Position numbers and translations under genes: made by a program. The notes under the pieces were generated by a model that was given only the letters and a program-made list of their open reading frames with translations, did no database searches and had not been told where the DNA came from. Of a stretch of DNA of 64,000 bases, positions 9,268 through 17,891 are shown piece by piece (the stretch's first letter is position 1; each line of letters starts with the position of its first letter). The stretch comes from Prevotella sp. E13-17 (lineage in GTDB: Bacteria; Bacteroidota; Bacteroidia; Bacteroidales; Bacteroidaceae): positions 124,001-188,000 of the forward strand of contig NZ_CP091787.1 in NCBI RefSeq assembly GCF_022024035.1, written 5' to 3'.

Positions 9268-9921
9268 ATGCAAAACTTTTTAGCAAACAACCCAAAAGTT
9301 TTTTACGAGGCGATAGCAGTAATCATCGTCTTTGCTTCCTATTTGACGACAAAACTTCATGTAAGCTGGTTGCGATACAGATCACGCGAACAGCTGTATC
9401 ATGCGTCTGTCAGAGAACTGAGTGTGCAGGTTCTGCAGCAACGCAGACAGCTGGCCTTAAACGAGCAGCGCTACCGCAAATTGGAAGAAGAGAATAGTGC
9501 GCTCGTCTCAAGACTGAAACATGAAAAGTCACGCCATGAAAAGGCTTCAGACAATCGGCTTGACGACCTTCTACAGGAACGTATGCATGCCACTCCGATA
9601 TACCAGCATTTCTGTGAGATACTCTTGAATCCGTCATTGACTCCGACACCTGACGAATGGATGGCATTGCATGATATGATCAACAGCGAGATTCCAAGCT
9701 TTTTTGCCACGATTTATGGTGACGAGAAAAATATCAGCGAAGAGGAATATCGTCTGTGTCTGTTGATAAGGTTGGGATTCAAACCCAAAGAGATGTTGAC
9801 TCTGATGGACTATCCACCATCCAAGAATGTGTCGGTGGTGAGAAAACGATTGATGTGGAAAATATTCTCCGAAAGTGGTACTGCGAAAGAATTCGATAAG
9901 CGTATTCGCGAAATCACGTAA
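9268..9921 (+). CDS. Membrane-anchored coiled-coil protein with C-terminal LuxR-like HTH
   Basis: The protein has 217 residues. A single membrane segment (about 12-28, FYEAIAVIIVFASYL) is followed by a charged coiled coil (about 40-100). A C-terminal helix-turn-helix region (about 160-205, SEEEYRLCLLIRLGFKPKEM then PSKNVSVVRKRL) resembles that of the Bacteroidetes TPR/LuxR-type regulators. The large N-terminal periplasmic TPR sensor of those regulators (compare the 534-residue protein at 35676) is absent, so this is a minimal form. It has its own promoter and lies between the receptor pair and the full-length M16 peptidase, so it may control one or both. Direct DNA binding from the membrane is inferred from the family. 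Confidence 0.7.
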   Translation: MQNFLANNPKVFYEAIAVIIVFASYLTTKLHVSWLRYRSREQLYHASVRELSVQVLQQRRQLALNEQRYRKLEEENSALVSRLKHEKSRHEKASDNRLDDLLQERMHATPIYQHFCEILLNPSLTPTPDEWMALHDMINSEIPSFFATIYGDEKNISEEEYRLCLLIRLGFKPKEMLTLMDYPPSKNVSVVRKRLMWKIFSESGTAKEFDKRIREIT

Positions 9922-10088
9922 TTACATCAATGCGCTGCTATTGTTGTGACTAGTGAATAAAATGATATGGGTACGAAAAACAAAAATATTGAGTACGAGA
10001 ATGCAAAATATTGGTCAAAAAGATTCTTTGACTTGTTTTGACTTATAAATTTGTTTTAATTTTTCGATTTTTATATTCTCTTTTTTGC

Positions 10089-10096
10089 TATATTTG
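10089..10096 (+). promoter_or_regulatory. Promoter core (TATATTTG) for the full-length M16 gene
   Basis: TATATTTG fits TAnnTTTG and lies 49 bp before the ATG at 10145. No good TTG is found at the expected -33 distance, so only the -7 element is supported. It lies in the AT-rich 223-bp gap after the small regulator gene. Confidence 0.5.
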
Positions 10097-10144
10097 CACC
10101 GAGAAATTACTCAAAGCATATAAACCTATAACTATAAATAACAG

Positions 10145-12901
10145 ATGAACAATAACGTTAAATTCTCGGCATTGATGCCCACCTATAATCAGTGTGCATT
10201 CATTATTTGTCTTTTAGCCTTCTTGTTCATACCTTTATCTGGTCTTGCTCTGGATTTGACGCAGCCGATACCAGAGTCTAAGGCAGTGAAGAAAGGGGTG
10301 TTGAAGAATGGCATGACGTATTATATCTGTAAGACGGCAAAGAACGAAAAGGCCGACTTCTACATCATACAACCGACGGGATCGTTGGCGGAGCGGGAAG
10401 GCGAATACGGTCTTGCTCATTTCGTAGAACATCTTGTGTTTTGCGGCACAAAGCACTATAAGAATCACGAAATAGTAGATCGGATTCAAAGAATGGGTCT
10501 GCAATTTGGACCAGACCTAAATGCCGCGACTGGTTTCGAGATGACATTCTTTAGCTTCAAGAATATTCCTTCAGGAAACGATCGGATGACAACAGACTGT
10601 CTGCTGATGTTACGTGACATGATGTATGATGCGGAGCTCAACGATAGTGACATAGAGAAAGAACGGAATGTCATCATTGAAGAAGGACTGTTGCGTCGGA
10701 AAAGCAATGAGGAACTTGCAGGCACTCCGTTCTCCCGACCAATCATAGGCGACACCAGTACGATTCTTCATTGCTCGCCACAGACCATACGTGATTTCTA
10801 TCATCGCTGGTATCAGCCACAGATGCAGGCTGTAGTGGTAGTTGGACCTTTCGACGTGGAACGGATGTATGAAAAGATACGGGCTATCTTTGAACCAGTT
10901 CCGGCTGGGACAAGTGTGGTTCCTGCACGAGCCGTGATTCCACCCTACAGTGAGCCAAGAGTGTTCGTCGAGCGTCTGGATGAAACAGATGAAACAACAA
11001 ATATCGAATTGACTATCCGTCAGAAAATGCTGGCAGATAGGCTTAAGACGATAGAAAGCGTTCTGCCGAGTACTGCTGTTTTAAGCCTGAACAGCCCTAT
11101 CGTTGAAACATTCAAAAGACTGTATGGTAAAGATATCAGTTGCTTTACCTCTTATAGGAAAGATATAGATAATGTGCCAATTCTGCATATTGATATCTGG
11201 TCAGATAAATATGGTCCCAAAGAGCTGCTGTCAAAATCAATAAAAACGATTAGAAGTATTGCCGATTATGGGTTCCCAGAGGAAATAGCCGATGAATATC
11301 GTGCGGAGATGACGGACACCTTGGAGATGACGGGCTCACAGGTATGGGAGTCTAATGATTCAGTGGTTGTAAATCCTTCCAGTATATTTGAATATTGCTT
11401 ATCAAACTTTCTCTATGGAACGCCAATCGTGGACAATGATGTGGATGTAAAAATAAGAAGGTTCTTAGAGAGAGACTATGGTTTTGAAGGATTTGTCGAG
11501 CTGTTCAGACATTTATTCTATGCTTCCGCACCGACGTTCCGACTAACAGTCTCGAACAAAAGCAGGATTACCAATGATGAATTTCAGAAAGTGATAGACA
11601 ACGCCTATCAATCGGAAATAGAGCCGATACGTTTGCCATTAAAGAAAGAAAGCACAGAGAAAGTCAAGGAATCTCTGACACTTAACGTTGATCCCATACC
11701 AGGAAGGGTCGTGAAAGAGAAAAAGTTGAAAGATAGTGATGTGTGGAAAATAACTCTTTCAAATGGTGTCACGGTGCTGATGCATGAGGTTGATAGTTGT
11801 GGCGAGTACATTAGTTTGCATACTCATCGTGAAGGGGTAATGAATAAGTTAGACTCTTTGCAATATGCGGGCTTCTCTTGCATGAATAACTGTTCAGGTT
11901 TGAGAGGAGGTTTATTTTCATCTGTTTATTATGATGAGTTGGGTAGGGATAAAATTAGTCATTCTGAAGTAGAAGAACGATTCAAAGAAATCTACCGCGA
12001 ATTAACAAATTACGAGATTAATAGGGAGGATTCTATTCTGCTTGCTAAGGAATGGAGAGAAAATTATAACATTAAACATGACAAAGCTCTCCAACAATTT
12101 AGAAAGGTAATCTATGCGCCTACAATAGCGCCCAAAAGGTATGTACGTGATAGTACGATGACAGCAGACGATTTCCAAAAAGTATGTGAAAGCTGGAAAG
12201 AATTTAAATCGGACTACAGTGGCATGATCGTAGCGATAGACAATGTGGGAAACAAGGACTCAATCATGCCGCTTGTTCTGAAATACATCGGTGGCTTGCC
12301 TTCAAAGAACGAGCCGACGAAGCAAAACAATAAGAATTATTACATTAATAAGGATTCCATATTGGTAGAGCCTTCTGTTGATCCCGAAAGTGATTATTAT
12401 TCCATGATTCTGTTCCAAGAACATGGCTTGGCATTCAAGGCAGAGAACTATATGCTGCATAAGGCACTCGAAGCGGCATTAAGTACTGCCGTAATCAATA
12501 GAATACGCTTGGAGAATGGTGATGTCTATTCACCATATGTACGTGCAAACATTGAGTTTTATCCAGTAACTCATCAGACGTATCGTATCTTTTTCTCGTG
12601 TGCTCATGGAAAGAGCAACAAAATAGAGAATGATATGAAACAGCTCTTGCAGGAAATGGCTTATGGTAATGCCATTACCCAACAGATGATTGATGATTAC
12701 ATTAGGTCGGTCTATGTCAGTGGTGGAATATATCCGCAGGGTGGGGCAGCTTCTCTGGAGTTGGAGAAGATAATAAATAAGGGTGTAGTCGTTGACACGC
12801 GGACCATGAAACTGGAGAAGGTCATCACACCGAAACGGGTCAGAAAGTATCTCCGTTCGTTGTTGAAGCATGGTCATCGCTATGAATACAAAAATGTATA
12901 A
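10145..12901 (+). CDS. Full-length M16 zinc peptidase, secreted or periplasmic
   Basis: The protein has 918 residues, the normal size for a pitrilysin-like enzyme with two M16 halves. A hydrophobic N-terminal segment (about 17-36, ending GLALDL) should export it. The zinc motif HFVEH is intact (H92, E95, H96), with the third ligand at about E180 in KERNVIIEEGL. The second half starts around residue 525 (DVWKITLSNGVTVLMHEV) and lacks a zinc motif, as is usual. The substrate-cleft region (YQPQMQAVVVVGPFDVERM) is typical. Its presence beside an M16 active/inactive pair and two receptors makes a peptide uptake and degradation role plausible. PqqL/FusC-type M16 enzymes act in the periplasm on imported proteins, but orthology cannot be claimed from this sequence alone. 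Confidence 0.88.
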   Translation: MNNNVKFSALMPTYNQCAFIICLLAFLFIPLSGLALDLTQPIPESKAVKKGVLKNGMTYYICKTAKNEKADFYIIQPTGSLAEREGEYGLAHFVEHLVFCGTKHYKNHEIVDRIQRMGLQFGPDLNAATGFEMTFFSFKNIPSGNDRMTTDCLLMLRDMMYDAELNDSDIEKERNVIIEEGLLRRKSNEELAGTPFSRPIIGDTSTILHCSPQTIRDFYHRWYQPQMQAVVVVGPFDVERMYEKIRAIFEPVPAGTSVVPARAVIPPYSEPRVFVERLDETDETTNIELTIRQKMLADRLKTIESVLPSTAVLSLNSPIVETFKRLYGKDISCFTSYRKDIDNVPILHIDIWSDKYGPKELLSKSIKTIRSIADYGFPEEIADEYRAEMTDTLEMTGSQVWESNDSVVVNPSSIFEYCLSNFLYGTPIVDNDVDVKIRRFLERDYGFEGFVELFRHLFYASAPTFRLTVSNKSRITNDEFQKVIDNAYQSEIEPIRLPLKKESTEKVKESLTLNVDPIPGRVVKEKKLKDSDVWKITLSNGVTVLMHEVDSCGEYISLHTHREGVMNKLDSLQYAGFSCMNNCSGLRGGLFSSVYYDELGRDKISHSEVEERFKEIYRELTNYEINREDSILLAKEWRENYNIKHDKALQQFRKVIYAPTIAPKRYVRDSTMTADDFQKVCESWKEFKSDYSGMIVAIDNVGNKDSIMPLVLKYIGGLPSKNEPTKQNNKNYYINKDSILVEPSVDPESDYYSMILFQEHGLAFKAENYMLHKALEAALSTAVINRIRLENGDVYSPYVRANIEFYPVTHQTYRIFFSCAHGKSNKIENDMKQLLQEMAYGNAITQQMIDDYIRSVYVSGGIYPQGGAASLELEKIINKGVVVDTRTMKLEKVITPKRVRKYLRSLLKHGHRYEYKNV

Positions 12902-12947
12902 TGAATGCAGTCAATTAATCAATAATCACTAAAAACTATTTGTAATT

Positions 12948-13484
12948 ATGAAAAAACTATTATTTGCGGCGATGCTGCTGCTTTCAACTGTGGCTAATGC
13001 TCAGAAGATCTGTGGTGTGTATGTCAACCAGGTGGAAGATTTGTATGAAGACCAGTATCTGGTAATAGAGCAAGATGAGAAAGGAAAATTGTCTGGCTAC
13101 TATTATGGTACCACTGATGATTTCGATGAAGTGCGTGAAGGTTATAGACCTGGTTTCTTCGTGGCAGAATTAAAAGATATCAAGTCAGATGCGAAGTCGC
13201 TGGATTTCTCAGTAGAAGTTCAAACGGAAGACCTCTTTTCTTTACCAGTTCCACTTAATGTACGATCTTCCAGAGTGGCAAGTAAATTTTTGAAGCCATG
13301 GACGGTTTATCTAAGTGGGGTAAAGAAGCGTATTCCGTTTCATTGCTTATTTAACAACGGCAGTTTGATTTATCAAGCAGGAGATAAATATTCATCAAAA
13401 ACGTTTGTGAAGGTGACAGATGTCCGCATCTTGAACGTTGTGTCTGAAGGTAAGGTGATTAACTGGAACAACATTTTGGAATGA
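12948..13484 (+). CDS. Small secreted protein of unknown function
   Basis: The protein has 178 residues with a clean signal peptide (MKKLLFAAMLLLSTVANAQ). The mature part is about 159 residues with several short strands (KICGVYVNQVEDLYEDQYL, KLSGYYYGTTDDFDEVREG). I recognise no domain. The beginning, GVY then an ENDQYLVIEQ-like strand then G-YYYG, recalls small lipocalin-like or META-like beta proteins, but this is not strong enough to name. It lies 46 bp after the M16 peptidase and is probably in the same transcript. A long hairpin follows at 13540-13582. Confidence 0.6.
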   Translation: MKKLLFAAMLLLSTVANAQKICGVYVNQVEDLYEDQYLVIEQDEKGKLSGYYYGTTDDFDEVREGYRPGFFVAELKDIKSDAKSLDFSVEVQTEDLFSLPVPLNVRSSRVASKFLKPWTVYLSGVKKRIPFHCLFNNGSLIYQAGDKYSSKTFVKVTDVRILNVVSEGKVINWNNILE

Positions 13485-13539
13485 TGTGTCGTGAGCCTTA
13501 TGTTGAAGGCATTATAGGATGAACTGAGCAATGTGCTTC

Positions 13540-13582
13540 AGGAGTTTGAGCCTTGGCAGTGCCGTAGTAAGGACAAACTCCT
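13540..13582 (+). terminator. Hairpin after the small secreted protein
   Basis: AGGAGTTTG (13540-13548) pairs perfectly with CAAACTCCT (13574-13582) across a 25-nt loop and is followed by TTATCTTCC. The long loop and weak T tract make terminator function uncertain. The rest of 13485-13740 holds no gene that I can support. Confidence 0.4.
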
Positions 13583-13744
13583 TTATCTTCCTCAGAATAA
13601 AACCAAACAAAAAGAATGATGGTGTGATGACGAAAAAGTTAGCCGTAAAGCGCTTAATATTGCATGTTTTTGATTAAAAAGTGAATGTATATTCGTTTTA
13701 AAATACTTTAACACGGAAAACGTTCGTTGTGCCATATTTCTTTC

Positions 13745-13752
13745 TACCTTTG
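13745..13752 (+). promoter_or_regulatory. Promoter core (TACCTTTG) for the first propeller cassette
   Basis: TACCTTTG matches TAnnTTTG. TTCGTTG at 13723-13729 upstream offers an imperfect -33 element. Transcription would begin about 20 bp before the 47-bp leader repeat, placing that element in the 5' untranslated RNA. Confidence 0.6.
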
Positions 13753-13774
13753 CTGACGATTATATATGTGTATC

Positions 13775-13821
13775 GTTTCGGGGGAACTCCCCGTTGCAGT
13801 TAGCGCTATAAACTTTTACCA
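13775..13821 (+). repeat. 47-bp leader element, copy A
   Basis: This 47-bp segment recurs at 17537-17583 with one mismatch. It contains the small hairpin CGGGG-GAACT-CCCCG, then GTTGCAGTTAGCGC, then TATAAACTTTTACCA. It lies just downstream of a promoter and just upstream of a short peptide ORF, so it probably acts as RNA (5' UTR) or as a recombination-prone cassette boundary. Confidence 0.85.
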
Positions 13822-13840
13822 AACAAAAAACCAAAAACCA

Positions 13841-13897
13841 ATGAAAATTAAAAGAAGGAAGAAGGTCATTGCGCTTTCCAATATTTATCAAAACTAA
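13841..13897 (+). CDS. Truncated NVEALA-like leader peptide ORF (18 aa)
   Basis: The ORF encodes MKIKRRKKVIALSNIYQN and then TAA. Its first twelve residues match the start of the 32-residue ORF at 17892 (MKIKSRKKAIAL), and the DNA matches almost base for base up to GCGCTT. Small Bacteroidales NVEALA-type peptides begin with this kind of basic, then hydrophobic leader. Here the hydrophobic part and the rest are missing, so this is either a decayed copy or a short regulatory leader. It lies between leader element A and the first propeller gene. Confidence 0.45.
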   Translation: MKIKRRKKVIALSNIYQN

Positions 13898-13953
13898 ATT
13901 TTCAATCATTGCTTTCTTTTAGGGAAACTCTGATTAAACTAAAAACCTCATTT

Positions 13954-15261
13954 ATGAATAAGATAATTGTTTTCTTTTTTAGTATTGTGTTTCTTGTTTC
14001 TTGCAGTCTAAACAATGAAACACTGAATGGCTTTACTAACCCTGGTGTCGATTTTGATCAATTAGAGAAGGTAGATTTAAGACATACCCAACCATATAAG
14101 GCAATGCTTTTTTCAGATCTTTTCTCTTCGGTGAAGTATATTCCATTGGAGGAAACGAGTCAATCGGTTATTGGAGATATTGAGAAGATGGAAATAACAG
14201 AGAAAGGTGATATACTCGTTTTTGATCATCGTTCACGATGTGTTTTGAAATTTTCGGCTGAAGGAAAGTTTCTAAATACCATTGGACAGGCAGGACATGC
14301 AGAAAATGAATATGTGGAGCCTCTATACATGGCATATGATGGGCAGAATCATCAAGTGGTTGTCTATGATAATGCAAGAAAATGCCTAAAATATTATACA
14401 GAAGATGGTGAGTACGTTGAAAGCATCCATTTACCTTGGTATATCAATAGTTTCGAGATATTAGATAAGGATAAACTGTTGTTATATATGCAGTATGACG
14501 AGTTCTCATCACCAGATAGTATCGGCTATAATTATGTAGTAATTGATAAGAATGCAAAAATACTCAATAAGTTTGCTCCATACAAGAAACAATTCTTTAA
14601 TGCTTTAAGTAACGTATTCTGTAAAGACAAGGGGCATATTTACTGTCATATACCTCAAACGCCTATAGTAAATGAAGTTAATGCAGATGAAATGACCCCC
14701 ATTTTCTACATTGACTTTGGAGAAAGAAGCATACCTCAAGAGTGGTATGGTGATTCGCAATTTCACGAGAAACTCGAAGAAAGAACGGATGTTGGCTTTA
14801 CGTGGAATTATTTGAAATCAGGAAAACGCAGCGTTGTTGCGTATGAATATAAGAACAACGATGGTACTCCACTTCCGACCTTTTTGGCATTCATCAATGA
14901 CGATAAGACATTCTGCACTAATGTTTTAGAGAACGATATATATGGAAGGGTATCAATTAATACCAGTCCAAGGTATCTAAAAGGAAAAGAAGTGTTTTTC
15001 GCAATTTCTCCACAAAGTTTTGAGAAGCATGCAAATGTCCCAGTAGATGTGGATCTCTCAAAAACGATGGCGAAAGAAATAAAACAAGCAATAGCAGAAG
15101 GGAAATGTTCAGAGAAATGGACCGATTATCTCTCGTGTCTTATGGAATTGTATTCGAAACCTTCTACAAAGATTGTCGTCACTGCTGAGGAAAAAGAAGA
15201 GATGCTGCGTCTTGCAAAACATAGAAATCCTATCATACAGGTATGCACATTAAAAGATTGA
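13954..15261 (+). CDS. 6-bladed beta-propeller lipoprotein (1)
   Basis: The protein has 435 residues from the ATG at 13954; a longer TTG reading from 13909 would bury the signal peptide. The lipobox is LVSC (MNKIIVFFFSIVFLVSC), so it should be a surface or periplasmic lipoprotein. It shows the pattern of the Bacteroidetes 6-bladed propeller family: IPLEETSQSVIGDIEKMEI, then a first blade ending in ILVFDHRSRCVLKFS, then FLNTIGQAGHAENEY with the conserved G-x-x-x-NEY turn. Later blades are repeated strand sets such as HQVVVYDNARKCLKYY. The function of the family is not established. These genes often occur near NVEALA peptides, as here. It opens the array and may be driven by the promoter at 13745. 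Confidence 0.8.
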   Translation: MNKIIVFFFSIVFLVSCSLNNETLNGFTNPGVDFDQLEKVDLRHTQPYKAMLFSDLFSSVKYIPLEETSQSVIGDIEKMEITEKGDILVFDHRSRCVLKFSAEGKFLNTIGQAGHAENEYVEPLYMAYDGQNHQVVVYDNARKCLKYYTEDGEYVESIHLPWYINSFEILDKDKLLLYMQYDEFSSPDSIGYNYVVIDKNAKILNKFAPYKKQFFNALSNVFCKDKGHIYCHIPQTPIVNEVNADEMTPIFYIDFGERSIPQEWYGDSQFHEKLEERTDVGFTWNYLKSGKRSVVAYEYKNNDGTPLPTFLAFINDDKTFCTNVLENDIYGRVSINTSPRYLKGKEVFFAISPQSFEKHANVPVDVDLSKTMAKEIKQAIAEGKCSEKWTDYLSCLMELYSKPSTKIVVTAEEKEEMLRLAKHRNPIIQVCTLKD

Positions 15262-15305
15262 GTTGCATAGTATGATTTTTGTTATGCACATTTAGAGAGT
15301 TAGGA

Positions 15306-16376
15306 ATGGAAAAAGTATGTTATTTGTTTCTTCTGACAGTTCTTTTGGGTGGTTGCTCCACCCAAAAGAATAATCAGGATAGTTATGTGGTATGTGATAG
15401 TATAGTATATGTGTCAGAATTCCCAGAGCAGCTATCATTGCCAGAAGTTCAGCCTTTGAATATAGAGATTCCTGGGTGTGTTGATGTGTTCAATGTTGAT
15501 AGTGTTCTGATTTGCAAGTTTTACCGGGCGGATTATTTTTGGCATTTATATTCTTTGAATACACTACGTCCTTTGGGTAACATTCTTCGCAACGGAAATG
15601 CTAAAGGAGAACTATTGGATTTGCCAGGTTCCGAAATGGATTTCATAAAGGATGACTCATTATATTGTTCGTTTGACGATTCAAATAAGTCTTCCATCTA
15701 CAGTGTTAATCTTACGAAAACAATAGAGACTGGTCAGTTGTCATATACAAATGAAGTTCTTTCTTCTGACCATAAATTCCTTTGGGCCTACCAGTTGAAT
15801 GATTCTTCTTTCTTTTTGATAAAAAGTTATAGGATGTTTGGGCGTAAGAGGAGCATGTTGACTCATGGAGTCGAGCGCGACGTTAATCCAGGAAATATAA
15901 ATGAGGCCATACCACAAAAGGAATGTAATGCAATAGCAGCAACTTCAGCTGTCAACGCAGAGAAGATGATGGCTGTTGAGGCTTATCTTCATCTGCCTCA
16001 AATCAATCTTTACTCATTATCATCGCCAAAGAACGTTACGCTTAGTTTGAAGCCTGAATTGGAGAGCTATAGTCATGTGGATGAAACGTCTAAACGTGAT
16101 TGGTATTCATATTGCGGTTCTATGCGAGCTTATCAAAATTATTTTGGCGTGGTGTATTATGAAAAACCTTATAAAGATGAATGGTTTGAGAAAGTTCACA
16201 ACTCCTCAATCTTATTTTTTGATTGGGAAGGCACCCCCTTGCTGAAAGTTAGTGTGCCATTTCAGGCAACCTCCTTTTTTATATATGGAAATAGTCTGTA
16301 TATCTTCACATCTTGTGGTGAGGAAGAGCGCATATACAAATATGCTTGTCCAAGCAAACTTCGTTTAGATGCTTAA
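15306..16376 (+). CDS. BF3164-like (TolB-like propeller) lipoprotein (1)
   Basis: The protein has 356 residues from the ATG at 15306, chosen over a TTG at 15279 because it gives a clean lipoprotein signal (MEKVCYLFLLTVLLGGCSTQ, lipobox LGGC). The body is beta-rich (DSVLICKFYRADYFWHLYSL, SILFFDWEGTPLLKVSVPF) and ends with a last blade FFIYGNSLYIFTSC. It resembles the BF3164/TolB-like lipoprotein group found with 6-bladed propellers. The G-x-x-x-NEY turn is replaced by NGNAKGELLDLPG, so it is the most divergent member here. It lies 44 bp after the first propeller gene in what looks like one operon. Its function is unknown. Confidence 0.7.
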   Translation: MEKVCYLFLLTVLLGGCSTQKNNQDSYVVCDSIVYVSEFPEQLSLPEVQPLNIEIPGCVDVFNVDSVLICKFYRADYFWHLYSLNTLRPLGNILRNGNAKGELLDLPGSEMDFIKDDSLYCSFDDSNKSSIYSVNLTKTIETGQLSYTNEVLSSDHKFLWAYQLNDSSFFLIKSYRMFGRKRSMLTHGVERDVNPGNINEAIPQKECNAIAATSAVNAEKMMAVEAYLHLPQINLYSLSSPKNVTLSLKPELESYSHVDETSKRDWYSYCGSMRAYQNYFGVVYYEKPYKDEWFEKVHNSSILFFDWEGTPLLKVSVPFQATSFFIYGNSLYIFTSCGEEERIYKYACPSKLRLDA

Positions 16377-16434
16377 ATTATGAAAGGTTGGATGTCCTTA
16401 AAGATATAATAAAATTTTAAAAAGAGTTGTTTTT

Positions 16435-17520
16435 ATGAATAAATTGAATGAGGCACTTCTCTATTCGTTATGTGGTGTCATACTTTTTTTGTCTTATTCC
16501 TGTGGTAATAAGGAAAGGCGAGATATTACAGCAGGTGCATTAAACACTTATATGGTCGGAGAGAGAAATGACAGCATAAAGGTCTCCGATATCTCTAAAG
16601 AGGCGACAGCTATTCCACTCGACTCAACAGTTTTCTTGGGACTGGTGCATAAGATGGTTAATAGCGGAGATTCTGTGTTCCTTCTTGGCGACCGTGGCGT
16701 GTATCTGTTTGATCTTCAAGACGGCAGACAGAAGAATTGTTATGAAAAGGAAGGTAGGAGCAGAAATGAGTATGCGAGAATCAAGGACTTTGATGTGGAT
16801 TCTGTAAGTGGAAAGATATATCTTCTCTGTGATCCAGAGAAAATCATAGAGCTGACACCTGATTTCCAGTTCTCTCGTTCCATAGAAACTCAGGGCGATT
16901 ATGAGCGTCTTGCAGTTGTTGACGGGCGCATATATCTCTATTCTTACTACCTGCACAAGTTGGACGTGTTGCAAGGTGACACGATGACATTGCTTATGGA
17001 TATTCCCGAAACACGAGCTTGGGTGTATGGTGAATCCACCATTTTCCATAAGACGGACGCTGGTCTTCTGTTTACTCCCGAGCCTTACTCAACAATCTTT
17101 GCTATCAATGGCAATGAAATAAAGAATCTTATCCATCTGTCATATCCCAACGAGCGTGAAACAATGGAAAGAATGACAAAGTCGAAATTAGAAAAAGAAG
17201 AGCTGTTTGAATATCCTTTCCCCAAAATCGCAAAGGTAGTGGTCACAGATAGCATCATGATGGTGACATATTCCTATGCTATTTCACTTCGGGTATGCTT
17301 AATAGACAGGAATAATCACAAAGTGATTGCAGATGGGTGTCAGAGCTATATTCTTCCTAAAGTTGGTGTCCATGGCTCGTTGATAGGCGAATTTATTTAT
17401 TACCACGATGAAGATATGGGCGGATTTCTGGACAACGAAAACGTGAAATATACATTCGTTAGCCAGCCAGCAAAGGAAACCGATCAACACGTAATTCTTA
17501 AATATAAGCCATTACCATGA
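16435..17520 (+). CDS. 6-bladed beta-propeller lipoprotein (2)
   Basis: The protein has 361 residues. The signal has lipobox LSYSC (about residues 19-23), then a disordered start and the propeller entry EATAIPLDSTVFLGLVHKMV. The family turn appears as EGRSRNEYARIKDF, followed by a blade with KIYLLCDPEKIIEL. The C-terminal blades include VVVTDSIMMVTYSY and EFIYYHDEDMGGFLDNENV. It lies 58 bp after the BF3164-like gene and ends just 16 bp before leader element B. The family is well supported; the ligand and role are unknown. Confidence 0.8.
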   Translation: MNKLNEALLYSLCGVILFLSYSCGNKERRDITAGALNTYMVGERNDSIKVSDISKEATAIPLDSTVFLGLVHKMVNSGDSVFLLGDRGVYLFDLQDGRQKNCYEKEGRSRNEYARIKDFDVDSVSGKIYLLCDPEKIIELTPDFQFSRSIETQGDYERLAVVDGRIYLYSYYLHKLDVLQGDTMTLLMDIPETRAWVYGESTIFHKTDAGLLFTPEPYSTIFAINGNEIKNLIHLSYPNERETMERMTKSKLEKEELFEYPFPKIAKVVVTDSIMMVTYSYAISLRVCLIDRNNHKVIADGCQSYILPKVGVHGSLIGEFIYYHDEDMGGFLDNENVKYTFVSQPAKETDQHVILKYKPLP

Positions 17521-17536
17521 AACTATCGATTGTGCT

Positions 17537-17583
17537 GTTTCGGGGAAACTCCCCGTTGCAGTTAGCGCTATAAACTTTTACCA
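17537..17583 (+). repeat. 47-bp leader element, copy B
   Basis: This is the same 47-bp element as 13775-13821 with one changed base in the hairpin loop (CGGGG-AAACT-CCCCG). No TAnnTTTG box precedes it, so here it is probably transcribed from the upstream propeller gene. It heads a second, partly decayed cassette. Confidence 0.85.
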
Positions 17584-17607
17584 TACATATATTTAACAAT
17601 AGACAGT

Positions 17608-17850
17608 ATGAAAGTATTGTATAATTTTGGAATTGCGTTGCTCGCTTTAATGTTGATGTGTTGTGGCAGGGCAATTGATACCAACCAGACAGGTTGTGTC
17701 CTGTTTGTGGACGTTGATAGTTCAAAACCAGTAATTACCAATGATGAAGCAGGCTTGCTTGTTCCTGATGATGGAGATTTGTTATCTGTCAGTTGCAGTT
17801 CTGTAATTGGTGAAGTGGAAGTGAAAAGTCAATGTTGTACAGTAAGTTAG
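17608..17850 (+). pseudogene. Truncated propeller-type lipoprotein fragment (80 aa)
   Basis: This 80-residue reading frame has a lipoprotein signal (ALLALMLMCCG, lipobox Cys at about 18-19) and then CVLFVDVDSSKPVI and SCSSVIGEVEVKSQ. The arrangement matches the N-terminal region of the neighbouring propeller lipoproteins just before their first blade (compare SQSVIGDIEKMEI at the same distance in the gene at 13954). It then stops where the first blade should begin. I read it as the 5' fragment of a propeller gene. It could still be expressed as a small lipoprotein with Cys residues near its end (SQCCTVS). A 7-bp hairpin follows immediately. Confidence 0.5.
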
Positions 17851-17869
17851 GGAACGACAAGTTCGTTCC
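17851..17869 (+). terminator. Small hairpin after the truncated lipoprotein
   Basis: GGAACGA pairs perfectly with TCGTTCC across a 5-nt loop and begins right after the stop codon. It is followed by GTTAATAAATAATT, an AT-rich but not pure T tract. It may be a weak terminator or an mRNA end stabiliser. Confidence 0.4.
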
Positions 17870-17891
17870 GTTAATAAATAATTAAAAAACA

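Noticed and set aside
13909..13953. TTG start for the first propeller lipoprotein
   Set aside because: It places fifteen residues before the lipoprotein signal; the ATG at 13954 gives a normal signal length.
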